A stretch of 64,000 nt of DNA, from assembly GCF_023502235.1 (NCBI RefSeq), contig NZ_JAMFLY010000004.1:164406-228405 (forward strand). The letters are read 5' to 3'. Made by a program: the position numbers and the translations under genes. The notes beneath the pieces are model-generated. The model did not search any database and was not told where the DNA came from. It saw only the letters and a program-made list of their open reading frames with translations. Positions within the stretch are counted from its first letter, which is position 1. The number at the start of each line of letters is the position of its first letter. Positions 25,881-35,887 of the stretch are shown here, piece by piece. The stretch is from Flagellimonas myxillae (GTDB lineage: Bacteria; Bacteroidota; Bacteroidia; Flavobacteriales; Flavobacteriaceae).

Positions 25881-26624
25881 TCAGTACAATAAACGGACCT
25901 CTTTTAATCCAAATTCCCTAAACTGCTGATCTTCCAATTCAAGTATTAGCTGGCCTTGGCGGGATACCCCCCGTACAAACCCCATGAACATATGTCCATT
26001 GCCGTCGGTAAAGGTGGATGGTTTGTCTTTTCGAAACAGCTTGGACTCGTATATTGGAAACAAGGTATCGGCGGTTTTGGTCTCAATCCCATCCAGATGG
26101 TGTTTTAATCGCGACAAAATCATTTCTAGCAGTTCAACCAAATCAATCGACTTGCCCAAAATGGCTTTGAGTGAAGCCACTTTATCCAAGCCTTGGAACA
26201 CGGTTTGATTTACATTGAGGCCAATCCCAATTATGGAATACTGGACACTTTGTCCTTTAATGACATTCTCGATCAGAATTCCGCAAATTTTGTCCGAACC
26301 TGACATAATGTCGTTGGGCCATTTTACCTTTACATTGGGAATGTCTAGTTGGTGCAATACATCGTATAGGGCCAAGGAAACACAAACATTGATGTTGAAC
26401 TGGTGCTCTACTCCCATCCCTTTATACCGTTTCAATACACTAAAGGTGAGGTTTTTACCGGATTCTGATTGCCATGAAGTGCCCATTTGTCCCCGTCCTT
26501 TAAGTTGTTTTTCTGCAAGAACGCAGGTAAAATCGATCACATTTCTGGACTGGACCAGCGACTTTAAATACAAATTTGTGGAGTCCGTGGCATCAAGTTT
26601 GATTATTTGTGAATGTTCTCCCAC
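25881..26624 (-). CDS. birA: Biotin--[acetyl-CoA-carboxylase] ligase
   Basis: 247 aa class I (no DNA-binding domain) biotin protein ligase. Seen: KLDATDSTNLYLKSL, LAEKQLKGRGQMGTSWQS (biotin/ATP-binding GRGRxG-type loop), NLTFSVLKRY, VKWPNDIMSGSDKICGILIE and IGIGLNVNQ. It attaches biotin to the carrier subunit of acetyl-CoA or other carboxylases. It reads divergently from rsfS, 81 bases away. Confidence 0.94.
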   Translation of the reverse strand: MGEHSQIIKLDATDSTNLYLKSLVQSRNVIDFTCVLAEKQLKGRGQMGTSWQSESGKNLTFSVLKRYKGMGVEHQFNINVCVSLALYDVLHQLDIPNVKVKWPNDIMSGSDKICGILIENVIKGQSVQYSIIGIGLNVNQTVFQGLDKVASLKAILGKSIDLVELLEMILSRLKHHLDGIETKTADTLFPIYESKLFRKDKPSTFTDGNGHMFMGFVRGVSRQGQLILELEDQQFREFGLKEVRLLY

Positions 26625-26678
26625 TGTGGTACGTCCAAGGTTATGTTAAAATCTAGGGCTAAGAAAACAAAAAAAATA

Positions 26679-26686
26679 TAACTTTG
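26679..26686 (+). promoter_or_regulatory. -7 element of rsfS-ftsH
   Basis: TAacTTTG matches TAnnTTTG and ends 19 bases before the rsfS ATG. No clear TTG lies 17-23 bases upstream. Confidence 0.45.
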
Positions 26687-26705
26687 TAGAAACTAAAATT
26701 TTTGA

Positions 26706-27083
26706 ATGCAGAAAACGAAAGCTAGTGCAGATGAACTGATTGCCTTAATCTTACACGGAATTGAAGAAGTAAAGGGAGTAGATACCAACCTCCTGGATCT
26801 AAGGGAAATTGAAAATACAGTTTGTGACTACTTTATTATCTGCAATGGTACTTCCAACACGCATGTAAACGCAATTGTTTCTTCCATCCAAAAGACCGTC
26901 AGCAAAGCCATTCAAGACAAACCATGGCATGTTGAGGGTTCGGAAAACGCAGAATGGGTCCTTATGGACTATGTAAACGTTGTGGTACATGTATTTCAGA
27001 AACATATTAGGGAATTCTACGACATAGAAGGACTTTGGGGAGATGCCAAGGTCACCATGGTGGAGAGCAGCTACAATTCATAA
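26706..27083 (+). CDS. rsfS: Ribosome silencing factor RsfS
   Basis: 125 aa. It binds uL14 on the large ribosomal subunit and blocks subunit joining during starvation. Conserved features: VDTNLLDLREIENTVCDYFIICNGTSNTHVNAI, with its core CDYFIICNGTSNTH, then HVEGSENAEWVLMDYVNVVVHVF and REFYDIEGLWGDA. The gene directly precedes ftsH with a 4-base gap. Confidence 0.94.
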   Translation: MQKTKASADELIALILHGIEEVKGVDTNLLDLREIENTVCDYFIICNGTSNTHVNAIVSSIQKTVSKAIQDKPWHVEGSENAEWVLMDYVNVVVHVFQKHIREFYDIEGLWGDAKVTMVESSYNS

Positions 27084-27087
27084 AAAA

Positions 27088-29034
27088 ATGGCAAAAGAAA
27101 ACAATCCGAATACCCCTAAGAAACCTCGTTTTAGTTCCTGGTGGATCTATGGTGTGGTCATTGCACTGATCATTGGTTTTCAGTTCTTTGGTGGCAACAG
27201 CTTCTCCAGTACTGAAAAGACCACCACCTCGGAATTGCAGGAATACCTGAGAAATGGGGACATTTCCGAAATTCTGATCATCACCAATACCAGACAGGCT
27301 AAGGTCTTCCTTACCGAGGAAGCCTTACAAAAGGATGTACACCGCAACGTTGCGGACAGGCCTTTCAACATAACTGCCGGAAAGATTCCACAGTACATTT
27401 TGGATTATGGTGACCTTCAAAATTTTGAGGACGAAATAAAAAGTATCAAAAAGGAAAACAACCTTGACACTATAGTGGATTTCGACACGGAATCCAACGT
27501 ACTGGGAGAGTTGTTGCTTTCCTTGCTTCCATTTGCATTGATCATTGGTATCTGGATTTACCTAATGCGTAGAATGTCTGGAGGGGCCGGAGGTGGCGCT
27601 GGTGGACAAATTTTCAACATTGGAAAGTCCAAGGCCAAACTATTCGATGAGAAAACAGATACCCGAACTTCTTTTAAAGATGTCGCAGGGCTTGAAGGGG
27701 CCAAGGAAGAGGTGCAAGAAATTGTGGAATTCCTTAAGAATCCGGACAAATACACCTCGTTGGGAGGTAAAATTCCAAAAGGTGCCTTATTGGTTGGACC
27801 TCCCGGAACGGGTAAGACTTTGTTGGCCAAAGCTGTGGCCGGCGAGGCGAAGGTTCCCTTCTTTTCACTTTCCGGTTCGGATTTTGTGGAGATGTTTGTA
27901 GGTGTGGGTGCCTCACGTGTCCGCGATCTTTTCAAACAGGCCAAGGATAAATCCCCTGCCATCATTTTTATAGATGAGATTGACGCTATTGGTCGCGCAA
28001 GGGGGAAAAACAATTTTACTGGTTCCAATGATGAGCGAGAAAACACCTTGAACCAGCTCTTAACCGAGATGGATGGTTTTGGAACCAATACCAATGTAAT
28101 CGTTTTGGCGGCCACCAACCGTGCCGATGTTTTGGATAAAGCATTGATGCGTGCGGGACGCTTTGACCGTCAAATTTATGTGGACCTTCCCGATCTAAGG
28201 GAACGCAAGGAAATTTTTGAGGTGCACCTAAGACCCATAAAAACTGCAGAAACCTTGGATTTGGACTTCTTGGCCAAACAAACCCCTGGATTTTCAGGGG
28301 CCGATATTGCCAACGTCTGCAACGAAGCCGCCCTAATTGCGGCCCGTAAAGAGAAAAAGGCAGTGAACAAACAAGATTTCTTGGATGCTGTTGACCGTAT
28401 CGTGGGCGGATTGGAGAAGAAAAATAAGATCATTACCCCCGAAGAGAAAAAGACCATCGCTTTCCACGAGGCCGGACATGCCACGGTAAGTTGGATGTTG
28501 GAACATGCAGCTCCCCTGGTTAAGGTTACCATTGTCCCAAGAGGGCAATCCCTTGGAGCAGCTTGGTATTTGCCCGAAGAGAGGCTGATCGTGCGTCCAG
28601 AGCAAATGTTGGACGAAATGTGTGCCACCATGGGGGGTAGGGCCGCCGAAAAAGTGGTCTTCAACAAAATATCCACTGGGGCCCTTAGCGATTTGGAGAA
28701 AGTGACCAAACAGGCCCGGGCCATGGTAACCATTTATGGTTTGAACGACCAACTGGGCAATATAACGTACTACGATTCCTCAGGACAAAATGAATACGGG
28801 TTCACAAAACCGTACAGTGAGGAAACCGCACAAAAGATTGACGAAGAGATATCCAAAATTATTGAAGAGCAATACACAAGAGCCATTAAACTCTTGGAAG
28901 ACAACAAGGATAAATTATCCGAGTTGGCGGATAGACTCTTGGAAAAAGAGGTGATTTTTAAGGATGACCTTGAAAAGATATTTGGAAAAAGACCTTTCGA
29001 AAAAGAAGAGGAAGAGTTGGAAACGGCCGAATAG
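27088..29034 (+). CDS. ftsH: ATP-dependent zinc metalloprotease FtsH
   Basis: 648 aa from ATG 27088 ([12 protein letters not shown]). TM1 is at about 16-34 and TM2 at about 145-165, with the periplasmic domain between them. A Gly-rich linker follows ([14 protein letters not shown]). AAA core: Walker A GPPGTGKT at 237-244, Walker B IIFIDEID, and [21 protein letters not shown]. The zinc-binding HEAGH is at 460-464. FtsH degrades unassembled membrane proteins and unstable regulators. It lies between rsfS and the LUD gene. Confidence 0.97.
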   Translation: MAKENNPNTPKKPRFSSWWIYGVVIALIIGFQFFGGNSFSSTEKTTTSELQEYLRNGDISEILIITNTRQAKVFLTEEALQKDVHRNVADRPFNITAGKIPQYILDYGDLQNFEDEIKSIKKENNLDTIVDFDTESNVLGELLLSLLPFALIIGIWIYLMRRMSGGAGGGAGGQIFNIGKSKAKLFDEKTDTRTSFKDVAGLEGAKEEVQEIVEFLKNPDKYTSLGGKIPKGALLVGPPGTGKTLLAKAVAGEAKVPFFSLSGSDFVEMFVGVGASRVRDLFKQAKDKSPAIIFIDEIDAIGRARGKNNFTGSNDERENTLNQLLTEMDGFGTNTNVIVLAATNRADVLDKALMRAGRFDRQIYVDLPDLRERKEIFEVHLRPIKTAETLDLDFLAKQTPGFSGADIANVCNEAALIAARKEKKAVNKQDFLDAVDRIVGGLEKKNKIITPEEKKTIAFHEAGHATVSWMLEHAAPLVKVTIVPRGQSLGAAWYLPEERLIVRPEQMLDEMCATMGGRAAEKVVFNKISTGALSDLEKVTKQARAMVTIYGLNDQLGNITYYDSSGQNEYGFTKPYSEETAQKIDEEISKIIEEQYTRAIKLLEDNKDKLSELADRLLEKEVIFKDDLEKIFGKRPFEKEEEELETAE

Positions 29035-29072
29035 TTTATTTGACCGTCGGGATTTTTGTTCCCAAGCACTTG

Positions 29073-29080
29073 TATTTTTG
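29073..29080 (+). promoter_or_regulatory. -7 element before LUD-domain gene
   Basis: TAttTTTG matches the consensus; the best upstream TTG (29056-29058) is only 14 bases away, so the call is weak. It ends 9 bases before the ATG at 29090. Confidence 0.3.
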
Positions 29081-29089
29081 AAACCGTAA

Positions 29090-29698
29090 ATGGGAGTTTT
29101 TGATAAACTTTTTGGAGGTGGCAAAAAGGTTTCCAAGGAAACCCTGGAAACCCGTGGGGAACACATGCCAGACCTTAAAATTCCCGTAGACGAAAAATTT
29201 ACCATCTACTTTAAGAAAAACGGCGGCAAATTTATCTATTGCGAAGACGAATTGGAGGTGTCCGAGGCCCTGCGCAACATTATATCGGAAAACAACTGGC
29301 ATCAGCATTTTTTCTACACCCTTGATCCCCGTTTGGAAAGTAGGTTCGCTTCAGAAAACATCGATTTTACGCAAAACAGGAAGGAAAGCGACATTTTCTT
29401 TACCACTTGCGAGCATTTGGTGGCCCACAACGGTTCCATTTTGGTTTGCTCCAATCAAATCAAGGAAAAGAAGCTTGATGAACTTCCCTCCAACCTCATC
29501 GTGTTTGCCACAACAAGTCAATTGGTGGATTCAATCAGTGAGGCATTGAAAATTATCAAGGAAAAGTATAAGAAGAACATTCCCAACAACATAACCACTT
29601 TAAAACACTTCCAACCTACCCCTGAGAATAAAAATGATTTTCTTTCATACGGAAGTGCCTCAAAAAATGTATATCTTTTGCTCCTAGAAGACTACTGA
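29090..29698 (+). CDS. LUD domain protein
   Basis: 202 aa, LUD (LutB/LutC-like) fold typical of flavobacterial proteins next to ftsH. Visible: VFDKLFGGGKKVSKET, FTIYFKKNGGKFIYCEDELE, IFFTTCEHLVAHNGSILVCS and LPSNLIVFATTSQLVDSISE. LutC-type proteins help use lactate through an iron-sulfur enzyme, but this short solo protein lacks the partner genes here, so function remains unknown. Confidence 0.75.
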   Translation: MGVFDKLFGGGKKVSKETLETRGEHMPDLKIPVDEKFTIYFKKNGGKFIYCEDELEVSEALRNIISENNWHQHFFYTLDPRLESRFASENIDFTQNRKESDIFFTTCEHLVAHNGSILVCSNQIKEKKLDELPSNLIVFATTSQLVDSISEALKIIKEKYKKNIPNNITTLKHFQPTPENKNDFLSYGSASKNVYLLLLEDY

Positions 29699-29702
29699 TT
29701 AC

Positions 29703-30506
29703 ATGAAAGAAATTCTAAGGCGGGCCATCACAGGAGTAATTTATGTGGTACTCCTTATGGGAACAGTATTTTTGAGCTCCGATGCCTTTGACTTTCTTTT
29801 TATGGTTTTTGGCCTGGCCTGTTTGTACGAGTTTAAACGGATTGTACATCTTAAAAACTATTACGTTTATGTGGCCTATTTGGCCCTTTGGTGGGCCTTT
29901 ATCTACTTTGTGGAGGACAAATTGCTTATTACCGCATTAATGTTTCTGACCATCACGGTGGATTTGGCGCTATTGGCATTTCTTTTTTCCAAACAATCGC
30001 AAACCTTCAATACCCTTCAAAAATTTTTGATAGCTGTTCTATATCTCGGTGGTGGCTGTATCTTCTTAACCATGATCCCCTATAAACAGGATAGTTTTTC
30101 CCAATTTTTGATCATGGGTATTTTTATTTTGATATGGGTAAATGATACTTTTGCCTATCTGGTAGGGCGAAGTATTGGGCGAACGAAGCTTTATCCTTCA
30201 GTTTCTCCAAAAAAAACTGTGGAAGGTTCTTTAGGAGGTCTTATTTTTGCATTGGTTGCAGCTTACTTCCTAGCTAAATACGAAACAAGTTTAGACTTGA
30301 TGCAGTGGATGATCTTGGCCACTGTGATCGTAATTGCAGGAAGTTTGGGGGATTTATTGGAATCCAAATTCAAGCGCGTGGCGCAGGTAAAGGACAGTGG
30401 GGCCATTTTACCCGGACATGGAGGTATCTGGGACCGACTGGACAGCTTGGTTTTTGCAGCACCATTTGCATATTTGACACTTAATATATTTTCATATGTT
30501 TCATAA
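29703..30506 (+). CDS. cdsA: Phosphatidate cytidylyltransferase (CDP-diacylglycerol synthase)
   Basis: 267 aa polytopic membrane enzyme with about eight hydrophobic segments. The signature near the C-terminus is intact: GDLLESKFKRVAQVKDSG followed by ILPGHGGIWDRLDSLVFA. It makes CDP-diacylglycerol, precursor of PE, PG and cardiolipin. It overlaps the psd gene by 11 bases, forming a phospholipid synthesis unit. Confidence 0.94.
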   Translation: MKEILRRAITGVIYVVLLMGTVFLSSDAFDFLFMVFGLACLYEFKRIVHLKNYYVYVAYLALWWAFIYFVEDKLLITALMFLTITVDLALLAFLFSKQSQTFNTLQKFLIAVLYLGGGCIFLTMIPYKQDSFSQFLIMGIFILIWVNDTFAYLVGRSIGRTKLYPSVSPKKTVEGSLGGLIFALVAAYFLAKYETSLDLMQWMILATVIVIAGSLGDLLESKFKRVAQVKDSGAILPGHGGIWDRLDSLVFAAPFAYLTLNIFSYVS

Positions 30507-31161
30507 AGAAGGCCAAAAAATAATTGTTACCACATTTTTTCTTGTTGTGGCCTTGATACTTGTTGCCCAATTTTATGTAAGCCCGGAATGGCTGCGGTTT
30601 GTTGTTCAAATTGTCGCATTGGTCCTTTTGATTTTGGTATTGCAATTCTTTAGAAACCCGAAAAGACCTGTTACCCCAAATTTCGACGAAATATTGGCCC
30701 CTGTAGATGGCAAAGTTGTGGTCATTGAAGAGGTGGAAGAACCTGAATATTTTAAGGAAAAACGCAAGCAGGTCTCCATTTTTATGTCACCTGTGAATGT
30801 GCACGTTACCCGCTACGCTGCGAGCGGTACTGTTACCTATTCCAAATACCATCCAGGAAAATATTTGGTGGCCTGGCACCCAAAATCGAGCACGGAAAAC
30901 GAACGGACTACAGTAGTGCTCCATACCCCAAAATTCGGAGAAATAGGCTACCGGCAGATTGCAGGGGCACTTGCACGCCGCATTGTAAACTATGCGGAGG
31001 AAGGGGAGCAAGTTACCCAAGGACAGGATGCCGGATTTATTAAATTTGGTTCCAGGGTCGACCTTTTGTTGCCCTTGGATTGTGATATTTCGGTTAAATT
31101 GAATCAGAAGGTTGTCGGTGCAAAAACCTGCATTGCCTCGTTAAGACAAAAAGATGACTGA
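30496..31161 (+). CDS. psd: Phosphatidylserine decarboxylase family protein
   Basis: 221 aa of the short membrane type. Two N-terminal hydrophobic segments (about 10-50) precede the domain with PVDGKVVVIEEV, FMSPVNVHVTRYAASG, YHPGKYLVAWHPKSS and IKFGSRVDLLLP; the Gly-Ser in FGSR is the expected self-cleavage site forming the pyruvoyl group. It converts phosphatidylserine to phosphatidylethanolamine at the inner membrane. It overlaps cdsA by 11 bases and ACBP by 8, suggesting tight translational coupling. Confidence 0.92.
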   Translation: MFHKEGQKIIVTTFFLVVALILVAQFYVSPEWLRFVVQIVALVLLILVLQFFRNPKRPVTPNFDEILAPVDGKVVVIEEVEEPEYFKEKRKQVSIFMSPVNVHVTRYAASGTVTYSKYHPGKYLVAWHPKSSTENERTTVVLHTPKFGEIGYRQIAGALARRIVNYAEEGEQVTQGQDAGFIKFGSRVDLLLPLDCDISVKLNQKVVGAKTCIASLRQKDD

Positions 31162-31429
31162 TGATGAGCTACATAAAAAATTTGAAGAGGCCGTAGCATT
31201 CCTCAACAGCTATACCCATCCACTCCCGGCAGACTTGTTGCTAAAACTCTATGCCTATTACAAGATTGCGAATAAGAATTTCAGTAACCCCGGAAGCAAG
31301 ACTCCCTTGATCAATGCCTTTAAGGCCAATGCATTGATACAAGCCCAAAACATTAGCGTGAATGACGCGATGAAGAACTACATTGAACTCGTGGAAAAGG
31401 AAGTCAAGAAAAACGACCCAAAATCCTAG
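31154..31429 (+). CDS. Acyl-CoA-binding protein
   Basis: 91 aa four-helix ACBP. Seen: DELHKKFEEAVAFLNSYT, LPADLLLKLYAYYKIA (YYK motif contacting the CoA), and a C-terminal AMKNYIELVEKEVKK. It holds long-chain acyl-CoA in the cytoplasm. Position right after psd with an 8-base overlap is consistent with lipid metabolism. It shares a CTAG stop overlap with the convergent RDD gene. Confidence 0.88.
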   Translation: MTDDELHKKFEEAVAFLNSYTHPLPADLLLKLYAYYKIANKNFSNPGSKTPLINAFKANALIQAQNISVNDAMKNYIELVEKEVKKNDPKS

Positions 31430-32025
31430 TCTTCCATTTCCACGACCCTGGTTTTTGATAGGGTATCGTGCCACCCAATGGCATCTTTACCTAAAAACGA
31501 AAAGGCTTCGAACGGAATCATTCTGCAAAGACTGCGGATTACAATATCGGTAAAGGTGGGTTTGTCACCATTCTCCATGACCACTTTGGTTTTCGTAAAG
31601 AACTTACCAATGGTCCTTCCTGTGAATCCTTCAAAAAATACATAGTATACAAATAAAAGAATAGCACCAAGAGCGTAGTCCTTCATTTTGTTATCATCCA
31701 ACAAAAGATAAAGCTTATCTGGAGCAAAATGGTTAAGGACCAATCCCAAGACACCTCCTACCAGGGCACCCAAGCCAATAATAAACAAATAGTCAATCAG
31801 ATAATTGATAAATCGCTTGGTACCGCTCGCAGTATGCAAATGGGTTCCTTGTGAATGCATACTTCCGAAGCTTCTGGCGGACAGATTCGGATCCTTTTCG
31901 TAAGACGGACATTCGAATTCAAAATCGGCTAGCTCGTTTGTCAATCCGCAAACAATGCCTCTTTCAAAGTCATTTTTCCGATGGGTGCAAATTTTGCAAA
32001 AGGTCAGTTGTTGTTGTCTATTCAT
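31426..32025 (-). CDS. RDD family membrane protein
   Basis: 199 aa from ATG 32025 (MNRQQQLTFCKICTHRK); a TTG start at 32052 would add nine residues. A Cys-containing N-terminal segment (CKICTHRK...CGL) resembles a zinc-ribbon-like tag. The RDD domain carries about three membrane segments: TKRFINYLIDYLFIIGLGAL, LGAILLFVYYVFFEGFTGRT and a final helix ending in a TLSKTRV segment. Function unknown. Convergent with ACBP. Confidence 0.85.
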   Translation of the reverse strand: MNRQQQLTFCKICTHRKNDFERGIVCGLTNELADFEFECPSYEKDPNLSARSFGSMHSQGTHLHTASGTKRFINYLIDYLFIIGLGALVGGVLGLVLNHFAPDKLYLLLDDNKMKDYALGAILLFVYYVFFEGFTGRTIGKFFTKTKVVMENGDKPTFTDIVIRSLCRMIPFEAFSFLGKDAIGWHDTLSKTRVVEMED

Positions 32026-32105
32026 GGTTGGGTATGAAGTTATCTCTGACAAACGCTCGGAAATTGCCTTTCATTGTGCAGTGATGGTCCTAATTAAAAA
32101 ATTAG

Positions 32106-33377
32106 CTAAAGCGCCAACTGCCCTTTGTCCTGAGCTGGTCTTTCAAAATAGGTGAAATAGACACCCCCCAATACAGTGATTAAAAAATAAAATGCAACCA
32201 GATAACTCCCTAAAAACACATGGTCATTGATTCCAAACCAATCGCCAGTCCAATAAATAAGGACTAAACCCGCAATACTTCTAAATACCTCGATCCAAAC
32301 TGCATAACTATCCCTGTCCATCAAAGAGGTATACCCGTATACCCCCATAAAAACAAAAGCCCCAAACAACAGTAGTCCATTTACCCCTATTTCGGAAAAA
32401 TTATAGAACATGAACAACATCAATCCCGTATTGCACAACAATTGAAAAATGGAATACCCTTTTAAGGCAGTGGAGGATTTGGGCATGTACTTTCTAAAAT
32501 TGTACACGTTTTCAATAATTTCCACGGGGTACTTTTCTTTGACATCGGAAGGACGCCAACCCGTAGGCATAAACCAAATCCGAAGTTTGTCCCAATAACT
32601 TTGGGTTCGCCAAGCATCCTTTAACAATCTCCAAATATGCTGAAAATTGATTAGGATGGGGTTCCATGTGCTCGCTGGTTTAAGTACACCATATTGGGGC
32701 GGCACATCATCCAGTTCTTCTTGAAACGTTCCGAACATGCGATCCCAAAAACTAAAAATCTGCCCTAGGTTCTTATCAATATATTCTGGATTAATAGCGT
32801 GATGTACCCGGTGTTGGGAAGGGGTAATGATCACATACTCCAACCATCCCATTTTCCCAATATGTTGGGTATGGTACCAGAACTGGGCGAATAGATGCAA
32901 AGGGGCCAATATGGCCACAACCTTGTTCGGAACTCCCAAAAGTGCCGCAGGAATCATCAAAAGGGGGAAATAAACCAAAAGATTGGAAATGGACTGTCGC
33001 AAGGCGCAGGCCAAATTAAATTCCTCGCTGCTATGGTGGATCACATGTTGGTTCCAAAAGAAATTGATACTGTGGCTGAGCCGATGATTCCAATACCCGG
33101 CAAAATCCAAAGCCAAAAAACCGATGACCCACACCAGCCATGTTGCCTTGATCTCCATGAGGGCCAAGTGTTCCAACAAAAAGGGATAGGTCACCAAAGC
33201 AACCCCCAATTGCAGGGAGTCTTTTACCACATTGGTCAAACCGGAGCTTAAACTGCTCACGGTATCCATGACATTGTGTTTTTGGTTCTTTACATAATAT
33301 CCATAAATCACTTCGAAAAGCACCAATCCCACGAAAAAAGGGATGGCATAAAGCAAGGCCGTAGCGTAAGATTCCAT
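32106..33377 (-). CDS. Sterol desaturase / fatty acid hydroxylase family protein
   Basis: 423 aa from ATG 33377 (MESYATALLYAIPFF). A di-iron membrane oxygenase with the histidine motifs HRLSH, HVIHHSSEEFN and HRVHH, plus a distal HTQH. The FAH domain covers about residues 15-260. The C-terminal third adds further hydrophobic segments, longer than minimal members, resembling alkylglycerol monooxygenase-like proteins. Substrate not predictable. It is downstream of the YdeP-type gene by 36 bases on the same strand. Confidence 0.85.
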   Translation of the reverse strand: MESYATALLYAIPFFVGLVLFEVIYGYYVKNQKHNVMDTVSSLSSGLTNVVKDSLQLGVALVTYPFLLEHLALMEIKATWLVWVIGFLALDFAGYWNHRLSHSINFFWNQHVIHHSSEEFNLACALRQSISNLLVYFPLLMIPAALLGVPNKVVAILAPLHLFAQFWYHTQHIGKMGWLEYVIITPSQHRVHHAINPEYIDKNLGQIFSFWDRMFGTFQEELDDVPPQYGVLKPASTWNPILINFQHIWRLLKDAWRTQSYWDKLRIWFMPTGWRPSDVKEKYPVEIIENVYNFRKYMPKSSTALKGYSIFQLLCNTGLMLFMFYNFSEIGVNGLLLFGAFVFMGVYGYTSLMDRDSYAVWIEVFRSIAGLVLIYWTGDWFGINDHVFLGSYLVAFYFLITVLGGVYFTYFERPAQDKGQLAL

Positions 33378-33413
33378 AGCTTTAAAGATATAAAAACCAA
33401 ACAAAAAATGTCC

Positions 33414-35699
33414 CTAAACCGGCTCCACAGCAACCACGATGGATTTACTTACCGGTGTTTGGCTTTTATCTGCATACAACCCTATGGGCACTAGGATATT
33501 GGTTTCTGGAAAATACGCACATAGATTCGAGGACGGAATATTATAGGGTATTAGCTTGAAGTTTTGGGCCCTTCGTTCCTGGCCATTATAGCGGCTAACC
33601 AAATCGACAATTTGCTCGGCTTGCCAACCGTTTTTTTCCATATCCTTCGGATTCATAAAAACTACCCTCCGTTCTCCATGGATGCCCCTATACCTATCAT
33701 TTAGGCCATAGATGGTGGTATTGAATTGATCATGGCTTCTTACGGTCATCAAAAGAAATTCATCAGGCTTTAAATGAATGTCGGGAAGGCCGCAAATGGA
33801 AAATTGTGCCCTGCCCCCCGGTAACTTGGAAAAATCGGCTTCCCGAGCATTGTTGGGCAGATAAAATCCAGAGCCTTCCGATCTATTGGCATAATCCTGA
33901 TATCCTTTGAGCACCGAAGTTATTTTCTCCCTGACCAAATCGTAATCACTTCCCAACCGGTTCCAATCAATGGTGGATTCACCCCCAAAATAGGCATCTG
34001 CTATCGCCGCCACAATTTCCGGCTCGCTTCTTAATTGGTCGCTCGCAGGTTTAAGTCTGCCTTTACTCTGGTGTACTTTGCCCATGCTGTTTTCCACAGT
34101 CACAAATCTTCCACCGTCTTGTTCTGTACGGCCCAAAGTGGGCAGGATCAAAGCGGTTTGCCCGGCGGTCAAATGTGTGCGGTTTAGTTTGGTGCTCACC
34201 GAGACCGTTAAATTACAGCGCTGCAAGGCCTCGGCCGTATACACTGTGTCGGAAGCTGCGGAAACAAAATTTCCACCTAAGGCCACAAATACCTTGGCTT
34301 TTCCTTCATACATGGCTTGAATAGCATGTACCGTATCCAAACCTTCGTGCATAGGCGGGTCAAAATCAAATTCTTTTTTTAATGCCTCGTTCAATGGTTT
34401 CGAAACATGATGCATAATACCCACACTCCTATCTCCCTGCACATTGCTATGGCCCCTAACCGGGCAAGTTCCCGCGCCTTTTTTGCCAATACTCCCTTTT
34501 AGCAGTAGTAAATTGACGCATTCCTTGATGTTGTCCACCCCATTTTTATGTTGCGTCAGTCCCATGGCCCAACAAATGATGATTTTGGACCTTTTGGCCA
34601 ACAATTCGACCGCCAAATCCACATCAAAGGCGTTTACACCAGATTGATGTAGCAAATCTGCTTCGTCATATTGCTCCAGGTCCTCCATAAAAGATGGAAA
34701 CCCCAGGGTTTTTTCAGCGATAAAGTCATGATCAAATACCTTTTCACCCGCCTTCTCTCTTTTGTACAACCGTTTCATGATGAGCTTGAGGAGCGGAACA
34801 TCCTGGTTAATTTTTACTTGGAGAAATACATCGGTCAATTGGGTTCCCTTTCCCAAAATTCCATTAAGTTGTTGCGGATTTTTGAATCTGTTTAGACCAC
34901 TTTCTGAAAGTGGGTTTACCGTAATGATCTTACCTCCATTTGCCTTACATTTCTGAAGTGCTGTAAGCATCCTGGGATGATTGGTGCCTGGGTTTTGCCC
35001 AATGACCATGACCACCTCAGCCTCCTCAAAATCTTCCAATACCACCGAACCTTTACCAATCCCTAGGGTTTCAGAAAGGGCGACCCCGCTAGATTCATGG
35101 CACATATTGGAACAATCGGGCATATTGTTCGTACCGAAAGCCCGCGCAAACAGGCCATAGAGAAAGGCCGCTTCGTTACTGGAGCGACCCGAGGTGTAAA
35201 AAACGGCCTCATCCGGACTTTGCAAGGTCTTTAGATGTTCACCTATCGTTTCAAATGCCTTATCCCATGAAATAGGTTCATAATGGGTCTCCCCTGGTTT
35301 CAAAATAAAAGGTTCGGTAATCCTACCGCTTTTCCCAATTTGATAATCGGTCCAAGTGGATAGCTCTTCCACCGAATATTTCTGAAAAAATTCCCTATCT
35401 ACCCTTTCAAAAGTGGTTTCCTCGGCAATGGCTTTCACACCATTTTCACAATACTCCCCCAGCTTTGAGGGTTTGTCGGGGTCCGGCCAAGCACATCCAG
35501 GACAGTCAAATCCTTGTTTTTGGTTCATTCGGGACAAAGTCTTTATGGACCGGAACAGTCCAGATTCCTTGTTCATATGCTCCAAGGCCACCTTCACGGC
35601 GGGCACCCCTGCCGCATAAGGCCTAGGTTCCGACACTTTTAACTCGTTAAAGGAGATATCTCCTGTCACTGAAATGTTACGTTTTCCTTCTTTACCCAT
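33414..35699 (-). CDS. YdeP/FdhF-type molybdopterin oxidoreductase
   Basis: 761 aa formate dehydrogenase-like protein. The N-terminus carries GFDCPGCAWPDPDKPS instead of the four-Cys [4Fe-4S] motif of true FdhF, as in E. coli YdeP. Core motifs: YTSGRSSNEAAFLYGLFARA, NMPDCSNMCHESSGVAL, GQNPGTNHPRML, CPVRGHSNVQGDRSVGI, FVALGGNFVSA, and a molydopterin dinucleotide-binding C-terminus (LMTVRSHDQFNTTIYGLNDR). Proteins of this type act on unknown substrates, with acid or redox stress links in E. coli. The gene stands before a sterol desaturase gene. Confidence 0.88.
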   Translation of the reverse strand: MGKEGKRNISVTGDISFNELKVSEPRPYAAGVPAVKVALEHMNKESGLFRSIKTLSRMNQKQGFDCPGCAWPDPDKPSKLGEYCENGVKAIAEETTFERVDREFFQKYSVEELSTWTDYQIGKSGRITEPFILKPGETHYEPISWDKAFETIGEHLKTLQSPDEAVFYTSGRSSNEAAFLYGLFARAFGTNNMPDCSNMCHESSGVALSETLGIGKGSVVLEDFEEAEVVMVIGQNPGTNHPRMLTALQKCKANGGKIITVNPLSESGLNRFKNPQQLNGILGKGTQLTDVFLQVKINQDVPLLKLIMKRLYKREKAGEKVFDHDFIAEKTLGFPSFMEDLEQYDEADLLHQSGVNAFDVDLAVELLAKRSKIIICWAMGLTQHKNGVDNIKECVNLLLLKGSIGKKGAGTCPVRGHSNVQGDRSVGIMHHVSKPLNEALKKEFDFDPPMHEGLDTVHAIQAMYEGKAKVFVALGGNFVSAASDTVYTAEALQRCNLTVSVSTKLNRTHLTAGQTALILPTLGRTEQDGGRFVTVENSMGKVHQSKGRLKPASDQLRSEPEIVAAIADAYFGGESTIDWNRLGSDYDLVREKITSVLKGYQDYANRSEGSGFYLPNNAREADFSKLPGGRAQFSICGLPDIHLKPDEFLLMTVRSHDQFNTTIYGLNDRYRGIHGERRVVFMNPKDMEKNGWQAEQIVDLVSRYNGQERRAQNFKLIPYNIPSSNLCAYFPETNILVPIGLYADKSQTPVSKSIVVAVEPV

Positions 35700-35796
35700 A
35701 ACCCTTGCAAAGCTTTAGCTTAAAGATAACGATTGCCGTCAATTATTTGAATCATTGGTATCCATTGCTTATTATAATATAAAAACACTGCCTCAA

Positions 35797-35828
35797 TAAA
35801 AAAGCCTTCCCAACTTAGTTGAAAAGGC
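35797..35828 (-). terminator. Terminator after GH109-like gene
   Basis: GCCTT (35804-35808) with AAGGC (35824-35828), and inner CAAC-TTA-GTTG (35811-35821), make a hairpin with a 2x2 internal mismatch. On the minus strand it is followed by a T-run (A-run 35797-35803 on plus). Confidence 0.65.
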
Positions 35829-35887
35829 ATTTTCTATATGAAGGAAACCTATGATTTCCTTTACAATCTTAATCGGAATCCAGAGAA

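Noticed and set aside
27558..28118. Antisense frames in ftsH
   Set aside because: Shadow of the AAA core; low-complexity Ser/Pro content.
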